From NCBI GenBank assembly GCA_037349315.1, contig JBAIAC010000051.1, forward strand, positions 24,464,001-24,528,000: 64,000 nucleotides of DNA. Direction: 5' to 3'. Every line of letters begins with the position of its first letter. Within the stretch, counting starts at the first letter, position 1. The DNA comes from Chelydra serpentina (taxonomy: Eukaryota; Chordata; Testudines; Chelydridae). Positions 1 through 11,148 of the stretch are shown here, one piece after another. The notes below the pieces were generated by a model, which saw nothing but the letters and a program-made list of their open reading frames with translations, searched no databases and was not told the DNA's origin. The position numbers and the translations under genes were made by a program.

Positions 1-227
1 TGACTGACAGTGGAGTCATCACATACTCTTCTTTCTGATAGTGCTGTATTATCTTAATCATGTGTATGGTGTGTGTGTATATATATAGACATCTGTCTCA
101 GCAGTTGTTTGGCTAGCCATCCGGAAAGTGCCTGCATGTTAGGAATTAAATTAATACAGGATTAATATGGGATAGTAACATTTGTCACATACTGTAACAT
201 TGGCATCTTCTGTTTTAGGCTAATGTC

Positions 228-372
228 AGGGGCTCTGATTCAGGAAGTCAGCAGTGTTCAGGACAGCGCTTTAATATATGCTCAACTTTAAGCAGATGCA
301 TATGAAGTCAATAGGAATTAAGTACTTGCTTAAAATTAAACATGCTTAAATACCAGCCTAAATCAGGGCCTC
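228..372. repeat. Foldback repeat
   Basis: 'gctctgattcaggaa' at the left and 'ctaaatcagggcc' at the right are inverted; 'tgctcaactttaagca' and 'aaaattaaacatgct' pair inside. A related half lies at 9753-9835. Confidence 0.5.
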
Positions 373-520
373 TATGTTCCCTGTCCTAACCTCTGGACCA
401 GCACTGCTACTGGGGCTTGTGTGCTGCTCAGACTGTACTAGAATTTTGCACATGTGCAACCATAGGGCAGAAGCTAGCAGACAGCATGAGTGCACCTAAT
501 AATACCCTGCTCTTTCAGCG

Positions 521-694
521 GCAGATCTCAAAGCGCTTTACAAGAGAAGTCAGTGTCATTATCCCCCTTTTACAGATAGAGAAACTGAGGCACAGGGAAG
601 TGACAGTCACCCAGAAAACTAGTGGATGAGCCAGGAATAGAACCAAAGTCTTCTGCAGCCCAGTCCAGTGTTCTATCCACTAAGCAACACTACT
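521..694 (+). mobile_element. MIR-type CORE-SINE remnant
   Basis: 'tttacagatagagaaactga' and 'ggcacagggaagtgac' followed by 'gtggatgagccaggaataga' and 'tctatccactaagcaacact' give the conserved MIR core and 3' half in order. Confidence 0.7.
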
Positions 695-1379
695 TCCCTG
701 CCTTTGCTTGCTGCGAGTTAATGGGACCAAAGTGAGACGACAGGCTCAGCCCATAACGAAGTGTCTGACCCTGAAGAAAGGGAGGGAATGTGAGGGGAAG
801 GAGTTAGTGAGAAGGAGGCTGAGCAGTAATAACGTGGGCCCCATAAGTCTGGAAGGTTTTGGCCACCCTAGACTAATCATTTCAGTGCTACCTAAAGTAT
901 CATATACATGGGGCAAAACACACCTCCCTCCACTGATAGGCCTCTAGAGAGGCCCCGCCCCACTGGAACACTGACACGTAAAGGAACACTGCCAACACAA
1001 TGTACCAATGCACACGCTGCAGTGCAGACCAGCAGCAAAGCAACGGGTGTATGAAAATGCAATGGCACAAAAGAGAAGCTGCAATGTCCTTTGCTCTTCT
1101 CCTTCCTAGCAGAGTGCTGCAAGCATTGATTGACATAGACTTGGCACACTAGGCCAAGAAATGCACCAGTAGAGGATCAGTTAGGCTTTGCTCTTGGCAT
1201 GACTCACCGTAATCCAGTGAAACATAAACACTGAGCATTTGGCCCTGCATCGAGGGGGGGGTGGGTGCTGAATGTGTATTGAGCTGTGCTCAGCCTCTGC
1301 AAAGGATAACGCTATGCTAGAGAAGCACAGACAGCTCTTTACCCACCAAACAGATCTTTACAAAGAGCAGGTCACAAGA

Positions 1380-1530
1380 TGATTGTTCCATGTGCAGACA
1401 TGCCAAACCCGCAAAAATTGGACTTGTTTTTGGCTTAATTGGCTTGTGAGATGCTTGTTGGCTAGTTTTTGGCTTGTAGCTTGTTGCTTCTTTTTTTTTT
1501 TATTGGCTCCTGTCAAGCAGGGCAAGGGGC
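1380..1530. repeat. TTGGC-rich degenerate tandem sequence
   Basis: 'ttggctt' recurs at least six times between 1428 and 1480 ('tttttggcttaattggcttg', 'ttggctagtttttggcttgt'), followed by a T-run and then a 'ggggcaag' purine tract. Origin is unknown; it may be the end of a retroelement. Confidence 0.5.
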
Positions 1531-1677
1531 AAGCAGGGGCAAGGGGGGAAGAGAGTGAAGGGTGCACAATGAGCCCACCACAGTCCCAGACTGCACGGTG
1601 GGGGGATCTAGTCACACAGAGTGTGGTCTAGTTAAAGATACCTGGGGACATGGCAAACAGAGCAGAATGGGACCCTC

Positions 1678-1769
1678 AGGCTTTGTCTACACTGAGGAAA
1701 TTTTTCCCAAACTGGTTTTAAAACCAGTTTGAAGTTGTGGGGGAACTTCCCCAGTGTAGACAAGGCCTG
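1678..1769. mobile_element. Short foldback MITE
   Basis: The ends 'ggctttgtctacactg' and 'cagtgtagacaaggcc' are inverted repeats, with a perfect 'actggttttaaaaccagt' palindrome at the centre. Confidence 0.75.
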
Positions 1770-1796
1770 GGGAGACTGATTTGCCTTCTCATTTAG

Positions 1797-1851
1797 ACTG
1801 GTGTAAAGCAGGAGTAACCCCACTGAAATCAGTGGAGCTTTACACCAGTTT
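1797..1851. repeat. Small palindromic repeat
   Basis: 'actggtgtaaagcaggagta' pairs with 'gagctttacaccagtttc'. It is one of the 'gtgtaaa/tttacac' foldbacks common in sauropsid DNA; related pieces occur at 10322-10375, 30885-30960 and 31060-31125. Confidence 0.6.
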
Positions 1852-1945
1852 CACTGGGAGGAGAATGGTACCTTGGGAATTTCCAAGAGGAGAGATTTCT
1901 TAGTAGGCATACTATGGGAAGATTGGAAGTAAACTACTTAGATTA

Positions 1946-2223
1946 TAGGCTTGTTTAAACAGTGCGTGGCTCTGCAACAGAGGGAGTGCAAATTCTAGTA
2001 CACACCCGTGTGTTGTGCACTAATTGGCCCATGTGGCACCCATTGAAAGTTCCCTAGCACCCAGGAATGTAGTCCCATTTCAAACAGTACCGCATTAATG
2101 TGCACAAGGACGTTTCAGTGTGCATCAGCAGGGGCTACGCAGGCCACTTAGCACGTGACACGCTGATGTGCACTAGAATTTACACCCCTCTGGTCTGGAC
2201 TCATGCACAGTGTAGACAAGCCC
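1946..2223. mobile_element. MITE with 'cttgtcta' type termini
   Basis: The ends 'taggcttgtttaaacagtg' and 'cacagtgtagacaagccca' are diverged inverted repeats. Internal words such as 'agttccctagcacc' and 'tgtgcactagaatttaca' recur at 13923-14165, showing one family. Confidence 0.65.
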
Positions 2224-2261
2224 AGTAACTGCTTTGGATCAGGGTCCACCTTGTTATCTGT

Positions 2262-2336
2262 AGGGATAGTGCCTAGCACAGTGGGGCCCTGATTCCTACC
2301 TGGGGGCCCAAGGTGCTATAATGATAAATAATGATC
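2262..2336 (-). mobile_element. MIR-like CORE-SINE 5' fragment
   Basis: 'tgcctagcacagtggggccc' followed by 'tgctataatgataaataatg' is the reverse complement of the head seen at 13740 and 18345. Confidence 0.5.
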
Positions 2337-2339
2337 GAC

Positions 2340-3475
2340 AGAAGTGAGAAAACGTGAGAGTTTATAAGTGTGCAGCGAAAGCCAGGGGATGGAGTGGGGT
2401 GGGTGGGAATCTCTTTGCTAGGAAAGCAGCCAGATTTTTCTTTCAGTTTTTATCAAAACAAAGCGTTTGCGTGTTCCCCCGGATTTCTACCACTGGTTTC
2501 TATTGACACAAAGTCCAGATGCTTCAGGAGAACCTCAGTTTCTTCAGGGGAAAACCGTTCCAGTGACTTCTCCCTTCTCTCCAAATGACCTGCCTGCTTC
2601 AGAGCCGGCCTCTCCCCTGGGGCCAGACTGCTGCCGTTGCCTTCAGCAGAGTCTCTTGGACTGTCCTCCTCATTGGTTTACAAGTGGGGGCTGGCAGTGG
2701 GGCATTCGCCATACGTTGTCCAGAATAGGCCAGGGGGGTTGGCTTTCAGGGCACACAGCAAGGCCTGTGCTTTCCCTCACTGAGGGAAAGGGGACCTGTT
2801 GAAGGCTGGTGTTTACATTTTGTTGGGGGTGGTTTTGATTGAGGGGATGTTTGAATTTGTAGGAGGATAAATGACATTTTAACAATCCGGATTCTGCCAC
2901 CTTTGCTTATGCTGAGTAGTGCTGAACTCTGCCAATAGTTCCTGACCTATCCGTGGGCCTGCTTAAGGAGCAAGGGGACTAATCGCTGACATTTCTTGGC
3001 TTGCCTCTTGCTGCTGCCCCTGTAGGCATAGGACAGGGGGTGGAATACTCTAGCTGAAACACAGCCTCTGTTTTCTGATCACCCTGGGGAAAGGCAAAAG
3101 ACACAATATGCAGCAGGCTTTGAGCTCACAAGTACTTGTGCCTTGAAGTCACCCTGCAGCCTACAGTTGGTGACACCCCATTGCATCATCGCATTCAGGC
3201 TTTGGCCTCTTCTTGCTCTGCACCTGGCTGTCTGGGTTTCACAGCATAAGAGGTAGCCCCCCGAGCTTTCAATCTGCCAAACAGAGGTCAATGCTTGCTG
3301 AATCCAGCCTGTTTTGCTTGTCCCCTAGGCCCTAGGGGGATGCTAGCTAGAGGTTGTACCTTTGGTAGAGCTCTCGTCTGCACTTCTGGAGGCAGGATTA
3401 GGAGGCAATTGAGAGCAATGGAAAAAGAAATGAGCATGGCATATAGGGAGGCCCTTCAACAGGTGTGAACGTGAG
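2340..3475. other. No gene recognised
   Basis: Unique-looking sequence. A 111-codon frame at 2467-2802 has no recognisable domain and no codon-level support. Confidence 0.5.
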
Positions 3476-3477
3476 CA

Positions 3478-3734
3478 CGGCCATTCCCAAACTACGGATC
3501 ATGACCCCAAGTGGGGTTGCGCCCTCAGCGGATGGGGTCATGGCAATCCCAAGGGTGCAGAGGAGTCTATTTTGCGCTACCCAATGGCATCCTCCGCACA
3601 GCGTGATCTCTCACGCTCTGTATGTGTGAGAGGATTCATGCCACATGGAGGATGCCTTCATGCAGTCGGGGGTCACAGGAAGCAATAAGTCTGAAAGTGG
3701 GATTATGCAACCAAAAAGTTTGGGAACCACTGCA
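3478..3734. mobile_element. Probable hAT MITE, old copy
   Basis: The ends 'cggccattcccaaactacgg' and 'aagtttgggaaccactg' are diverged inverted repeats of the same type as 4773-4996, with 'ggatcatgacccc' next to the left end. A target duplication is not visible. Confidence 0.55.
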
Positions 3735-4439
3735 GTAGAGGAGAGCCTAGAGAAGGATGAGACTTTGAGGTAAGTGTCATTCTTTCGAAGCAGTCTGTGG
3801 CCTGCAAGACCCGTCACTAAGGCAGTGCTGAAGAGTGAAGACAGAGTCAGGAGTGTTATTGGCTGCCTGTCATCTCATCTACGGGGGGTCTCAAGCTGGT
3901 GACAAAGATAGATGTTATCCATACACTCCTTCCCAACTAGACAAAAAGCCACCTCTGCAGTGGCTTGTTGGTATACAGGTGTGAGCTTCATGTAGAGCAC
4001 TCATGGTCCTGATGGAAGTCCCCAGGAAGCCATATCAGACACTGATCATTTGGGTACCTTTACATTTTACACAGCTGTAGCCTCATGCCCAATTTTCTGT
4101 CTCCTTTGAAGGAGAAAAAAAGAGGTAGCTAGTGGGCACCCCTGTCCACAATTGATTAATGACTAATATTTCACAATGTCCTTTACCCGACACATTCTAT
4201 AGGCTGGTTCATAAACGGTGTAATAATAAAATTACTGCGCACTTCAAAGCCCTGGATTCTCAGGCAGTGCAAGCCTTAACGCGAGTATCCACTTACTCTG
4301 AGAGCAGTTCATAGGGGGCTTTGCAAACTAGGCGACTACTCAGTGTAAGGGTGACAGAACCAGGCCCTCGAAAATTAAACTTCACATCTGTGTGAGGTAC
4401 ATAACTATGAGTATTCCAGTTTTACACAGGCGTAAATTG

Positions 4440-4555
4440 ATGCAGAGGAGGCCACAGACCGAGTCAATGGCAGAGACAAGATTGAAACTCTGGAATCCTG
4501 CCTCTCTATCGGTTGCACTAACCACTAGAGCACACTCCATTCCTGCCTAGAGGAA
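4440..4555 (+). mobile_element. Possible MIR 3' fragment
   Basis: 'caatggcagagacaagattg' and 'ggttgcactaaccactagag' fit the MIR 3' end (GGCAGAGCCGGGATT...CTAACCACT). The match is weak. Confidence 0.35.
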
Positions 4556-4772
4556 TATTGTCTCCTAATGTACAACTGACATGTAGCACGTGGCCTGTGA
4601 CCAAGCCTGTCTGCCCCTGTAGCTGGAACATAGATGTCACTTCTATTTCTGCTAGACATCCCTCCTCTATCACAGGGGGAAAAGAGACCTCACCTGACCT
4701 TCATTTCCAAAACACAGACCTCAGCTACCTGAGCTAAAGGAGAATTCCCATTACTAATGCATCATACGAGGG

Positions 4773-4996
4773 CAGTGGTTCTCAAACTGTGGGTCAGGAC
4801 TGCAAACTGGATCATGACCCCATTTTAATGGGGTCCCCAGGGCTGGCTTAGACTTGCTGGGGCCCAGGGGCGAAGCCCAAGCCCCACTGCCTGGGGCTGA
4901 AGCAGGCTCAGGTTTTGATTCCCCATCCTGGGGTCATGTAGTAATTTTTGTTGTCAGCAGGGGGTCACGGTGCAATGAAGTTTGAGAAACCCATTG
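4773..4996. mobile_element. hAT MITE of the 'cagtggtt...caaact' type
   Basis: The termini 'cagtggttctcaaactg' and 'aagtttgagaaacccattg' match those at 46979-47196 with small indels. The core holds 'ggatcatgaccccattttaa' and 'catcctggggtcatgtag', an inverted pair. I could not find an intact 8-bp duplication, suggesting an older insertion. Confidence 0.7.
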
Positions 4997-5087
4997 CCCT
5001 CCAGCCACAAGATACTGGGAGCGTCACACAGAAGTCCATCCACTAGAGGGCAGCAGTGCACAGGCACATTAATTCAGTGCAACTTCC

Positions 5088-5345
5088 CATAAGAACACAA
5101 GAATGGCCATGCTGGGTCAAACCAGTAGTCCACCTAGCCCAGTATCCTGTCTGCCAACAGTGGCCAATTCCAGCTGTTTCAAAGGGGAATTAACAGAACA
5201 GGGCTATTATCAAGTGATCCATCCCCTGTTATCCAGTCCCAGCTTCTGGCAATCAGAGGCTTAGGGACACACAGAGCATGGGGTTGCCTCCCTGACCATC
5301 TTGCTTAATAGCTATTGATGGACCTGTCCTCCATGAATTTATCTC
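5088..5345 (-). mobile_element. CR1 3' end fragment
   Basis: The plus strand reads 'agaacacaagaatggccatg', 'agcccagtatcctgtctgcc', 'aagtgatccatcccctgtta' and 'ctccatgaatttatct', the reverse complement of the 3' UTR of an abundant turtle CR1 subfamily. Nothing of ORF2 is retained and the fragment ends before the coding part. Confidence 0.8.
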
Positions 5346-5359
5346 CCCGCACGAGTACA

Positions 5360-7399
5360 GACTTCAGATTCAGCAGGCTCCCCCAAAGGGACTGACACGC
5401 ACATCCTAGAGACTTAGATTTCAGCTAACCAAGCCGTTGAGTCCGCAGTTAGTCACATAAACAGCTGACCTCAAGGGCCTGCGGAGACACAGCCACGGCT
5501 GAAATCTATTGCACGCTCTTCATCATCTCATGGCTGTGCAGGCAGGAGGCTCGGGGCGGACTGGACGGTAAGCGGCTATGTATTCTGGCCGCATGCATGA
5601 TGCAGGTGAGTGTCTGGGGTTATCTCCATCACTTCCCTTTTGGTCATTGGGTGAATCGCTGTTGTTACTCCACAGGTAGCAGCTGAGTGTGAGAATAACA
5701 ACTCCGATGCACACAGCAGGATGTTCCACCCAAGCCCTTTGCACACTCTAAACACATTAATCAAGCCCTTACACCATAACACATACCAGTGCATTACCCC
5801 ACCTCATAGGCTGACATTCACAACACCCTGCTCAGCTGTGCCTTGTGTCCCAACTTGGGGCTGTGTCTACAATGGGGATAATTCTCTAGTACCTTTTGCA
5901 CCACCCACAAAGCTGCCCTGAGGAATCCTGCCAGGTGTGGGAGGCGAGCCGGGTCAGGTGGAATGGCTGGGGTGTGCCTCTGTAGCATTGCACAGGGCCA
6001 TCGCTGCAGGGACACAAGTTAGGGCAGCCATGGCTTGTGCTGGGCTGGACTGGCCCTCTATAACTCCCGGCTAAGGGAGGCACCAGCCATCTCCCCCAGA
6101 CTCTGCACTCCTCTTCCTCCCCTACAAGATCTGACCCTGCCCTACCTCCAGGCAGCTGCAGCGCATGGCCGCAGCCTGAAGGATCCTGGAGTTAATTGCA
6201 TCCCTTGCCCCACCAGCTACCCACTGCCAGCAATGCTCTTCTCCCACTGGTTCCTTCTGCAACCACACCATCCCGTGCTCCTAGCTATCCCACCTCCTAC
6301 CTACTGGGCCTTGGCCTGATGGTTGGATTGAGAAGCAGCATCAGTAAAAGGTGGGTCTCATAGGGCAGGCAGGTCAGGGGGTTTGCTGCTGCCATGTGCG
6401 GGGATGGGTCGTTACTCCAGGCAAGAGTCTTGGCATGTTGTACCTCCCCACAACTGGATGCCCTCCATGATCCCTGGTATACCACCCCCTGCCTGGGGAA
6501 AAAAGCAGAAGGTGTCCATTCCCCAGGAACCTGGCTCTCTCTAGGATGGGCATTCACCACTCATTTCCTTACATCTCTGGCTCTCTGTCCTTGGTGCATT
6601 ATAATTCTCTGTGGATCTTGGCATAATCAGTGTGAATTTCCTCCCATGAGGAGAGACCTGGTAACTGCCTACTCGAGGTTAGCGGAGGCTCCCGTGATGG
6701 AGTCATTCTGGACACTAAGGAGAGGGATGACCTCCAAGAATGTGCCTCCCCATTGCTCAGTCCCAAAACTCGGGGTAGCCCTGCAGTTTGGGATTTCATG
6801 CTGCTCACCGAATCGGATCACATGTCAAAAAGTCCCATGAGTTGCAAGGCCCTTTGCTACTGCTTCCTAGCAGGGAGTGACCCAACCAGAGCCCTGCCAA
6901 CGAGATCTCTGATGAGGTCAGTGCGGCTTCGAGTGAGATCTGTGTGAACAAAGCCTTAGCTCCTTATGAAATTGGCTTTACTAGCTTTGCAACAGAAGAG
7001 GGCGCCAGAACCCAGCCCTTCACACCATCAAGACCTAGGCAGGATTTCAGCAGGGATGCCAGCACACTGCACATGAGGTTTTCTCTGCAGAAGATGTGAA
7101 TGTGATCAGCAAGATGTCGCCTCCACAGCCTGCTCCTGCACCATTCCAGTCAATGAGCGCGTTGGCACCAACATCAGTGAAAGCAGGATCGGGCCCTCGG
7201 TCGAGATGACGGCAGTAACACACCCCTTAGATGCACCCAGGCCCAATCCAGCCATAGAAACGGCAATGCTTGAACTGAGCCTATTTCTAATGCGCTCAGT
7301 CAGTACAGCTCCCATGTGTGGACACCCTTAAAATGGTTTCAGAGTTGATTGTATCAATTAAAAGTAGCTCATACTGAGTTCACGCAGTAAGTTTGGGTC
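5360..7399. other. No gene recognised
   Basis: Mostly unique sequence without clear repeats. Frames at 6035-6319 and 6394-6840 overlap frames on the other strand and match nothing I know. A 'ggctgtgtctacaatgggga' word at 5861 hints at a MITE end. Confidence 0.5.
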
Positions 7400-8060
7400 A
7401 GTGGGCAGCTGCCCCTTATGGGGATTTAAGGCCCAGTCTACCTTACGAAGGCCCCACCGGGGGTTACCTGGCTGCCCCAGGGGGCTGATTAGTAAACCAG
7501 CACCTGGACCTAATAAAAGTGACTCAAGCTCAGTCAGAGGGGAACTCCAGAGGGAGACAGGAAGCTGCTGTGGAGGGAGGCGCGAGTCAGAGAGCTGAGC
7601 AGGGAGCCTAGAGGGTGAGCACTCTGGGGAACCCACCAGATTGGGGAGCCTACAAGAGATGCTCCTAGAGAGAGAGGAGCCTCCTAGATAGAGAGCTGCA
7701 GTCGGCAGGTTCCAAGAGGGCCTGGTCTCAGCCAGTGGGTCTCCCTGACACTGGCTGGAAGCCCACCCTGGCAAGGATCACTTGCTGTCCCTGGAGACGC
7801 TTCGCAGGGGCCAGACCTCCCCTGACTCTAGGGAAGGGTCTGAGTCCGGCAGAGGCAAGAGGCCTAACACCGGGGCAGAGACTGGAATCACGGGAGCCCC
7901 TACAGAAGAGCCTGGATAGAGGAGAGCACTGAACTCTGGAGCTAAGACTGACCTGATCACCCAGCTCAGATGGGTGAAAGCTTGGTGTGTGTTGTGCATT
8001 AGCTTTTCTGTTAGGAAACGAGGCCTGCAAAAGAGGCCTGTCTGGCCTTGTTGATACTCT
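7400..8060 (+). repeat. GA-rich unclassified block, LTR-like
   Basis: A purine-rich stretch with repeated 'agagagaggagcct' and 'gagccta' phrases. Composition and phrase type recur at 8070-8850, 12440-12690, 27590-28245 and 38410-39070. Long frames here are compositional. No TG...CA borders with duplication could be fixed. Confidence 0.4.
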
Positions 8061-8069
8061 GGTTGAGGG

Positions 8070-8850
8070 ACTGTCATGGGGTGTACACCACAATGGCCCT
8101 GAGAGGTTAAATTAGGCCTAATTAACTGCCCAGGCTGCACGTGGAGGAGGAGGCAGGGAGCAGGGATTAATTAGACACAAGGCTGAGTTGGGCAGGGACA
8201 GGCGCCCTATAAACCAGGAAGCTGGCAACAGAAGGGGGCTGCAGGGAAGGGGACTGCAGTCACTGCCTAGGTGGGAGGGGTGTCTGGGGCTAGAGGCAAG
8301 TAGCCTACGGTTACTCCCCGGGAGGGGAGAGTTTGGACTGGCAAACAGAGAGAAGGAGGAGAGCGAGAGAGGTAAACAAGGCTCAGGGAAAAGAGCAATG
8401 AGGTATGAGGTAGGTCAAACCTTGGCTGCCGATGAGAGGGCCCCTGAGCTGGGACACAGAGTAGAGGGCAGGTCCAGGTCCTCCTACCAGCAGCTGATGA
8501 AGTGGCACCAGTGGGGCAGTGAGCAAGAAGACCATTTGTCAAGAAGGACTTTAATACCTCGGAAGGGAGGAACACGTATGGTGACCCAGCCGGAGGGCCG
8601 AGTCACGAAGAGGAAACTGCAGTTCCTGGAGTGAGAGGGGCCACAGGGTAAGACAGGATGGGTGAAGACACCGCCAGAGGAGGGTGCAATGCCTGGCCAG
8701 AACTAATCCCCAGAGCAACCAGGAGGAGGCGCCACTTGCAGTGATTTGACCCCCTGACAGGGACAAACCAAGTAAGGGCTCACCTGCAACACTATGCCTA
8801 CCCACAAGGGGGTGTGCCAGGTCAGTCTGCAATAATGACACGGTTGTTAT
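8070..8850 (+). repeat. GA-rich unclassified block, LTR-like
   Basis: It starts near 'tgtcatggggtgtacaccac', contains 'ggcgccctataaaccaggaa' (a TATA-like word at 8207) and ends near 'accccctgacagggacaaac'. The order of TATA-like word then GA-rich leader suggests an LTR or its leader, which is inference. Confidence 0.4.
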
Positions 8851-8989
8851 CAAATTAAGCTAAATTGGTATCAGCCACTATGAAACCAGTTTGAGTGCCC
8901 ACACAAGGGGTTCCACGGATGCAACTAAATTGATTTAATTAAATTATGGAAAAATCCTATAGAATTCAATAGAAAACGATCACTTCTCT

Positions 8990-9086
8990 ATAGAGACAAG
9001 GTGGGGGAGGCAATATCTTGTATTGGACCAACTTCTGTGGGTGAAAGAGGCAAACTGTCAAGCTACACAGAGCTCTTCTTCAGGTC
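8990..9086 (-). mobile_element. Penelope-like element 3' terminus, second subfamily
   Basis: The plus strand reads 'gacaaggtgggggaggcaat', 'ttgtattggaccaacttctg' and 'cacagagctcttcttcaggt', the reverse complement of a widespread sauropsid Penelope-like terminus. On the minus strand CTGAAGA is followed by a GAGCT-type stem, as in the 29.2-kb copy, but the GAAA is altered to GACA. No coding sequence is attached. Confidence 0.6.
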
Positions 9087-9089
9087 TGT

Positions 9090-10940
9090 ATAGGCATCTC
9101 TGCACCTCATTTTAAAATTAAAATCAGATCTTCACATCTTGTCAAAGACACATTGCTAGAAAATGGTCTGTCCAGTCGCCCTCTCCCCGTCCCAAAACCA
9201 GGGTGGATAAAAATTGATGATAGTTTTTGAAAATCTGTTTTGAAATGAAATCTGAATTGAAAACTGAATATATTAAGGCCTAAATTTCTTATCTGAAAGG
9301 CCAGAGACGTCAAACAGGCTGTGCTGTTTGCAAGTGCAATGACAGCAGCAAAAAAGCAAAGTGGGATGAGCCAGGAGGATGCAGAGCAAAAGAAATATTA
9401 GCTAGAAACAACCCAAAGCCGTACGGACATTCCTCCCATTCAGCTTGCTTGTTAATCACATTTATTACTGTAATGACAAAGGCCGCACTGAGAATGGGGC
9501 CCTGATGGTCCCTGCCCGGAATAGCTTTAGAATCATTCTAAGTGGATAAGAATGTCATCCTGGCCAAGAAAAAACCCCTCTTCTCCCCGCTGTTTCTGTG
9601 GGGTCCCGGCTGGTCCCTTCCCACTGTAGGGGAGACTGCATTTCAGCCGCAGCTGTCCCTGTGTGTAGATAGCTTATGAAGTGATTTAGGATTAAAGGGG
9701 CTAGTAGACTATGCTAATCTCAGCTCCCATGAAGGACACCACCCCACATATGCGTGTGCTTAACTTTAAGCATGCACTTTAGTGCTATTAACTTGAGACT
9801 TAAGCATGTGCTTAAATGCTGCCCTAACTAGGGATGGTTTCCTGAATTCGGACCATGGAACTGGGAGTCCAGAGTCAGTTGTGACTCTACCGCTGTCCAT
9901 GCAGCCCACGTTCATGCAGCAAGACGGAGCTAGATCCCCTTGAGGCACGGGGCTGGAGCGGGGTAAGGGCAGCTTGCCTCTGCTCTGCTTGTTCTGGACA
10001 GAGACAGTCAGTCTCCAGGGCTGTCAGTTTGGCCCTACTAAGAGGGCAGACAGGGCCTCCTGTGCATCGATCACCCCCTGGCAGGACTGCATTGATTGCA
10101 GAGCATGAAGGCGGTGGAAAGCTGAGTGGTGGCAAACGAGCTGACAGGAGGCAAACGAGCCATGTGGCGCATACAGGCTGAGCCTGTCCCTCGCCCTCGT
10201 CCACTTACAGCTGGAAGCATTTGAGGCAGGGGCTGCGAGCGGCATGACCGCTACAGACAAGCGCATATGTGACGGAGACAAAGCTGCAATCGAAGAGGTT
10301 TGCTCAGGAAGCAGCCAACGGGCCAGATCCTCAGCTCCACTGAAATCAAGGCCGGTTTACACCGTCTGCTGGTGCACAGGGTTTAATGAAATAGTAACCT
10401 GAGCACTGGGGACCCGGGCGACGTGACTCTCAGGGAGTCCGAGAAGCAAAGCTCTGGCAATGTGGGCCCATGCCCAGCCAGAGCTGAGGATTCCAGCCCA
10501 GACGGGGGGGATGCAGGGACCAGGAGAGCACTGGGTGCGTGGTGAAGATACCAAGCGCCTCCCAGACCCTGCATGCTGGGGGTGGGCTCTAGAGTGCAGG
10601 GCTTTTCTGGGTTGGGATCCCAATGTCACGGGGTCATTGCTGGAGCCCCTTCTCTTTACATCGTCAGCACTCGGTGGTCACATCACCTGTGCCACACCAG
10701 CCAGGAGTTGCTGGGAGGGAGCTGGGGGCACAGAAATTGCTCGAGCAGCTCTGCTCCACCAAGGGTTCCCTTGCATTGGGGGAATCCTCAAGTGGCTGGT
10801 TAAGTTGGCTTCAGAAAGCAGCACGAAGCAGCCTTAATGGCCTGGAGGATCTGACGCTTGAGTTGTACTTACATCTACAAGCAGCCCTAATATCTGCTTG
10901 TGCTGGATCTTCCAGACGAACTAAAGTTGCATGGGTCTGT
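9090..10940. other. No gene recognised
   Basis: Unique and ancient-repeat sequence with a foldback half at 9753-9835 and a 'gggccagatcctcagctcc' palindrome piece at 10322. Several overlapping frames at 10357-10970 contradict each other and none has a motif. Confidence 0.5.
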
Positions 10941-11148
10941 AATGGGGTAGCCTGTCCCTTTAAAGACTAAGAGGCTTGGGGCCAGTCTGCCCAGCTCAAT
11001 TGGCCCTGCCCTGCTACACCTGTCCTATTGGGTTCCGGGAAGTGGGCGGGCTAAAGGACCCCCCCCAGCCTAAGGGGAGGATCCACAGGACCTGGAAGCC
11101 AAATGAATTCGGGGGACAACTAATGAGATAACAGGGTCAGGAGTGCGG

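Noticed and set aside
8188..8634. 148-codon plus frame, Arg/Gly/Glu-rich
   Set aside because: Matches the purine-rich composition of the repeat block and has no motif.
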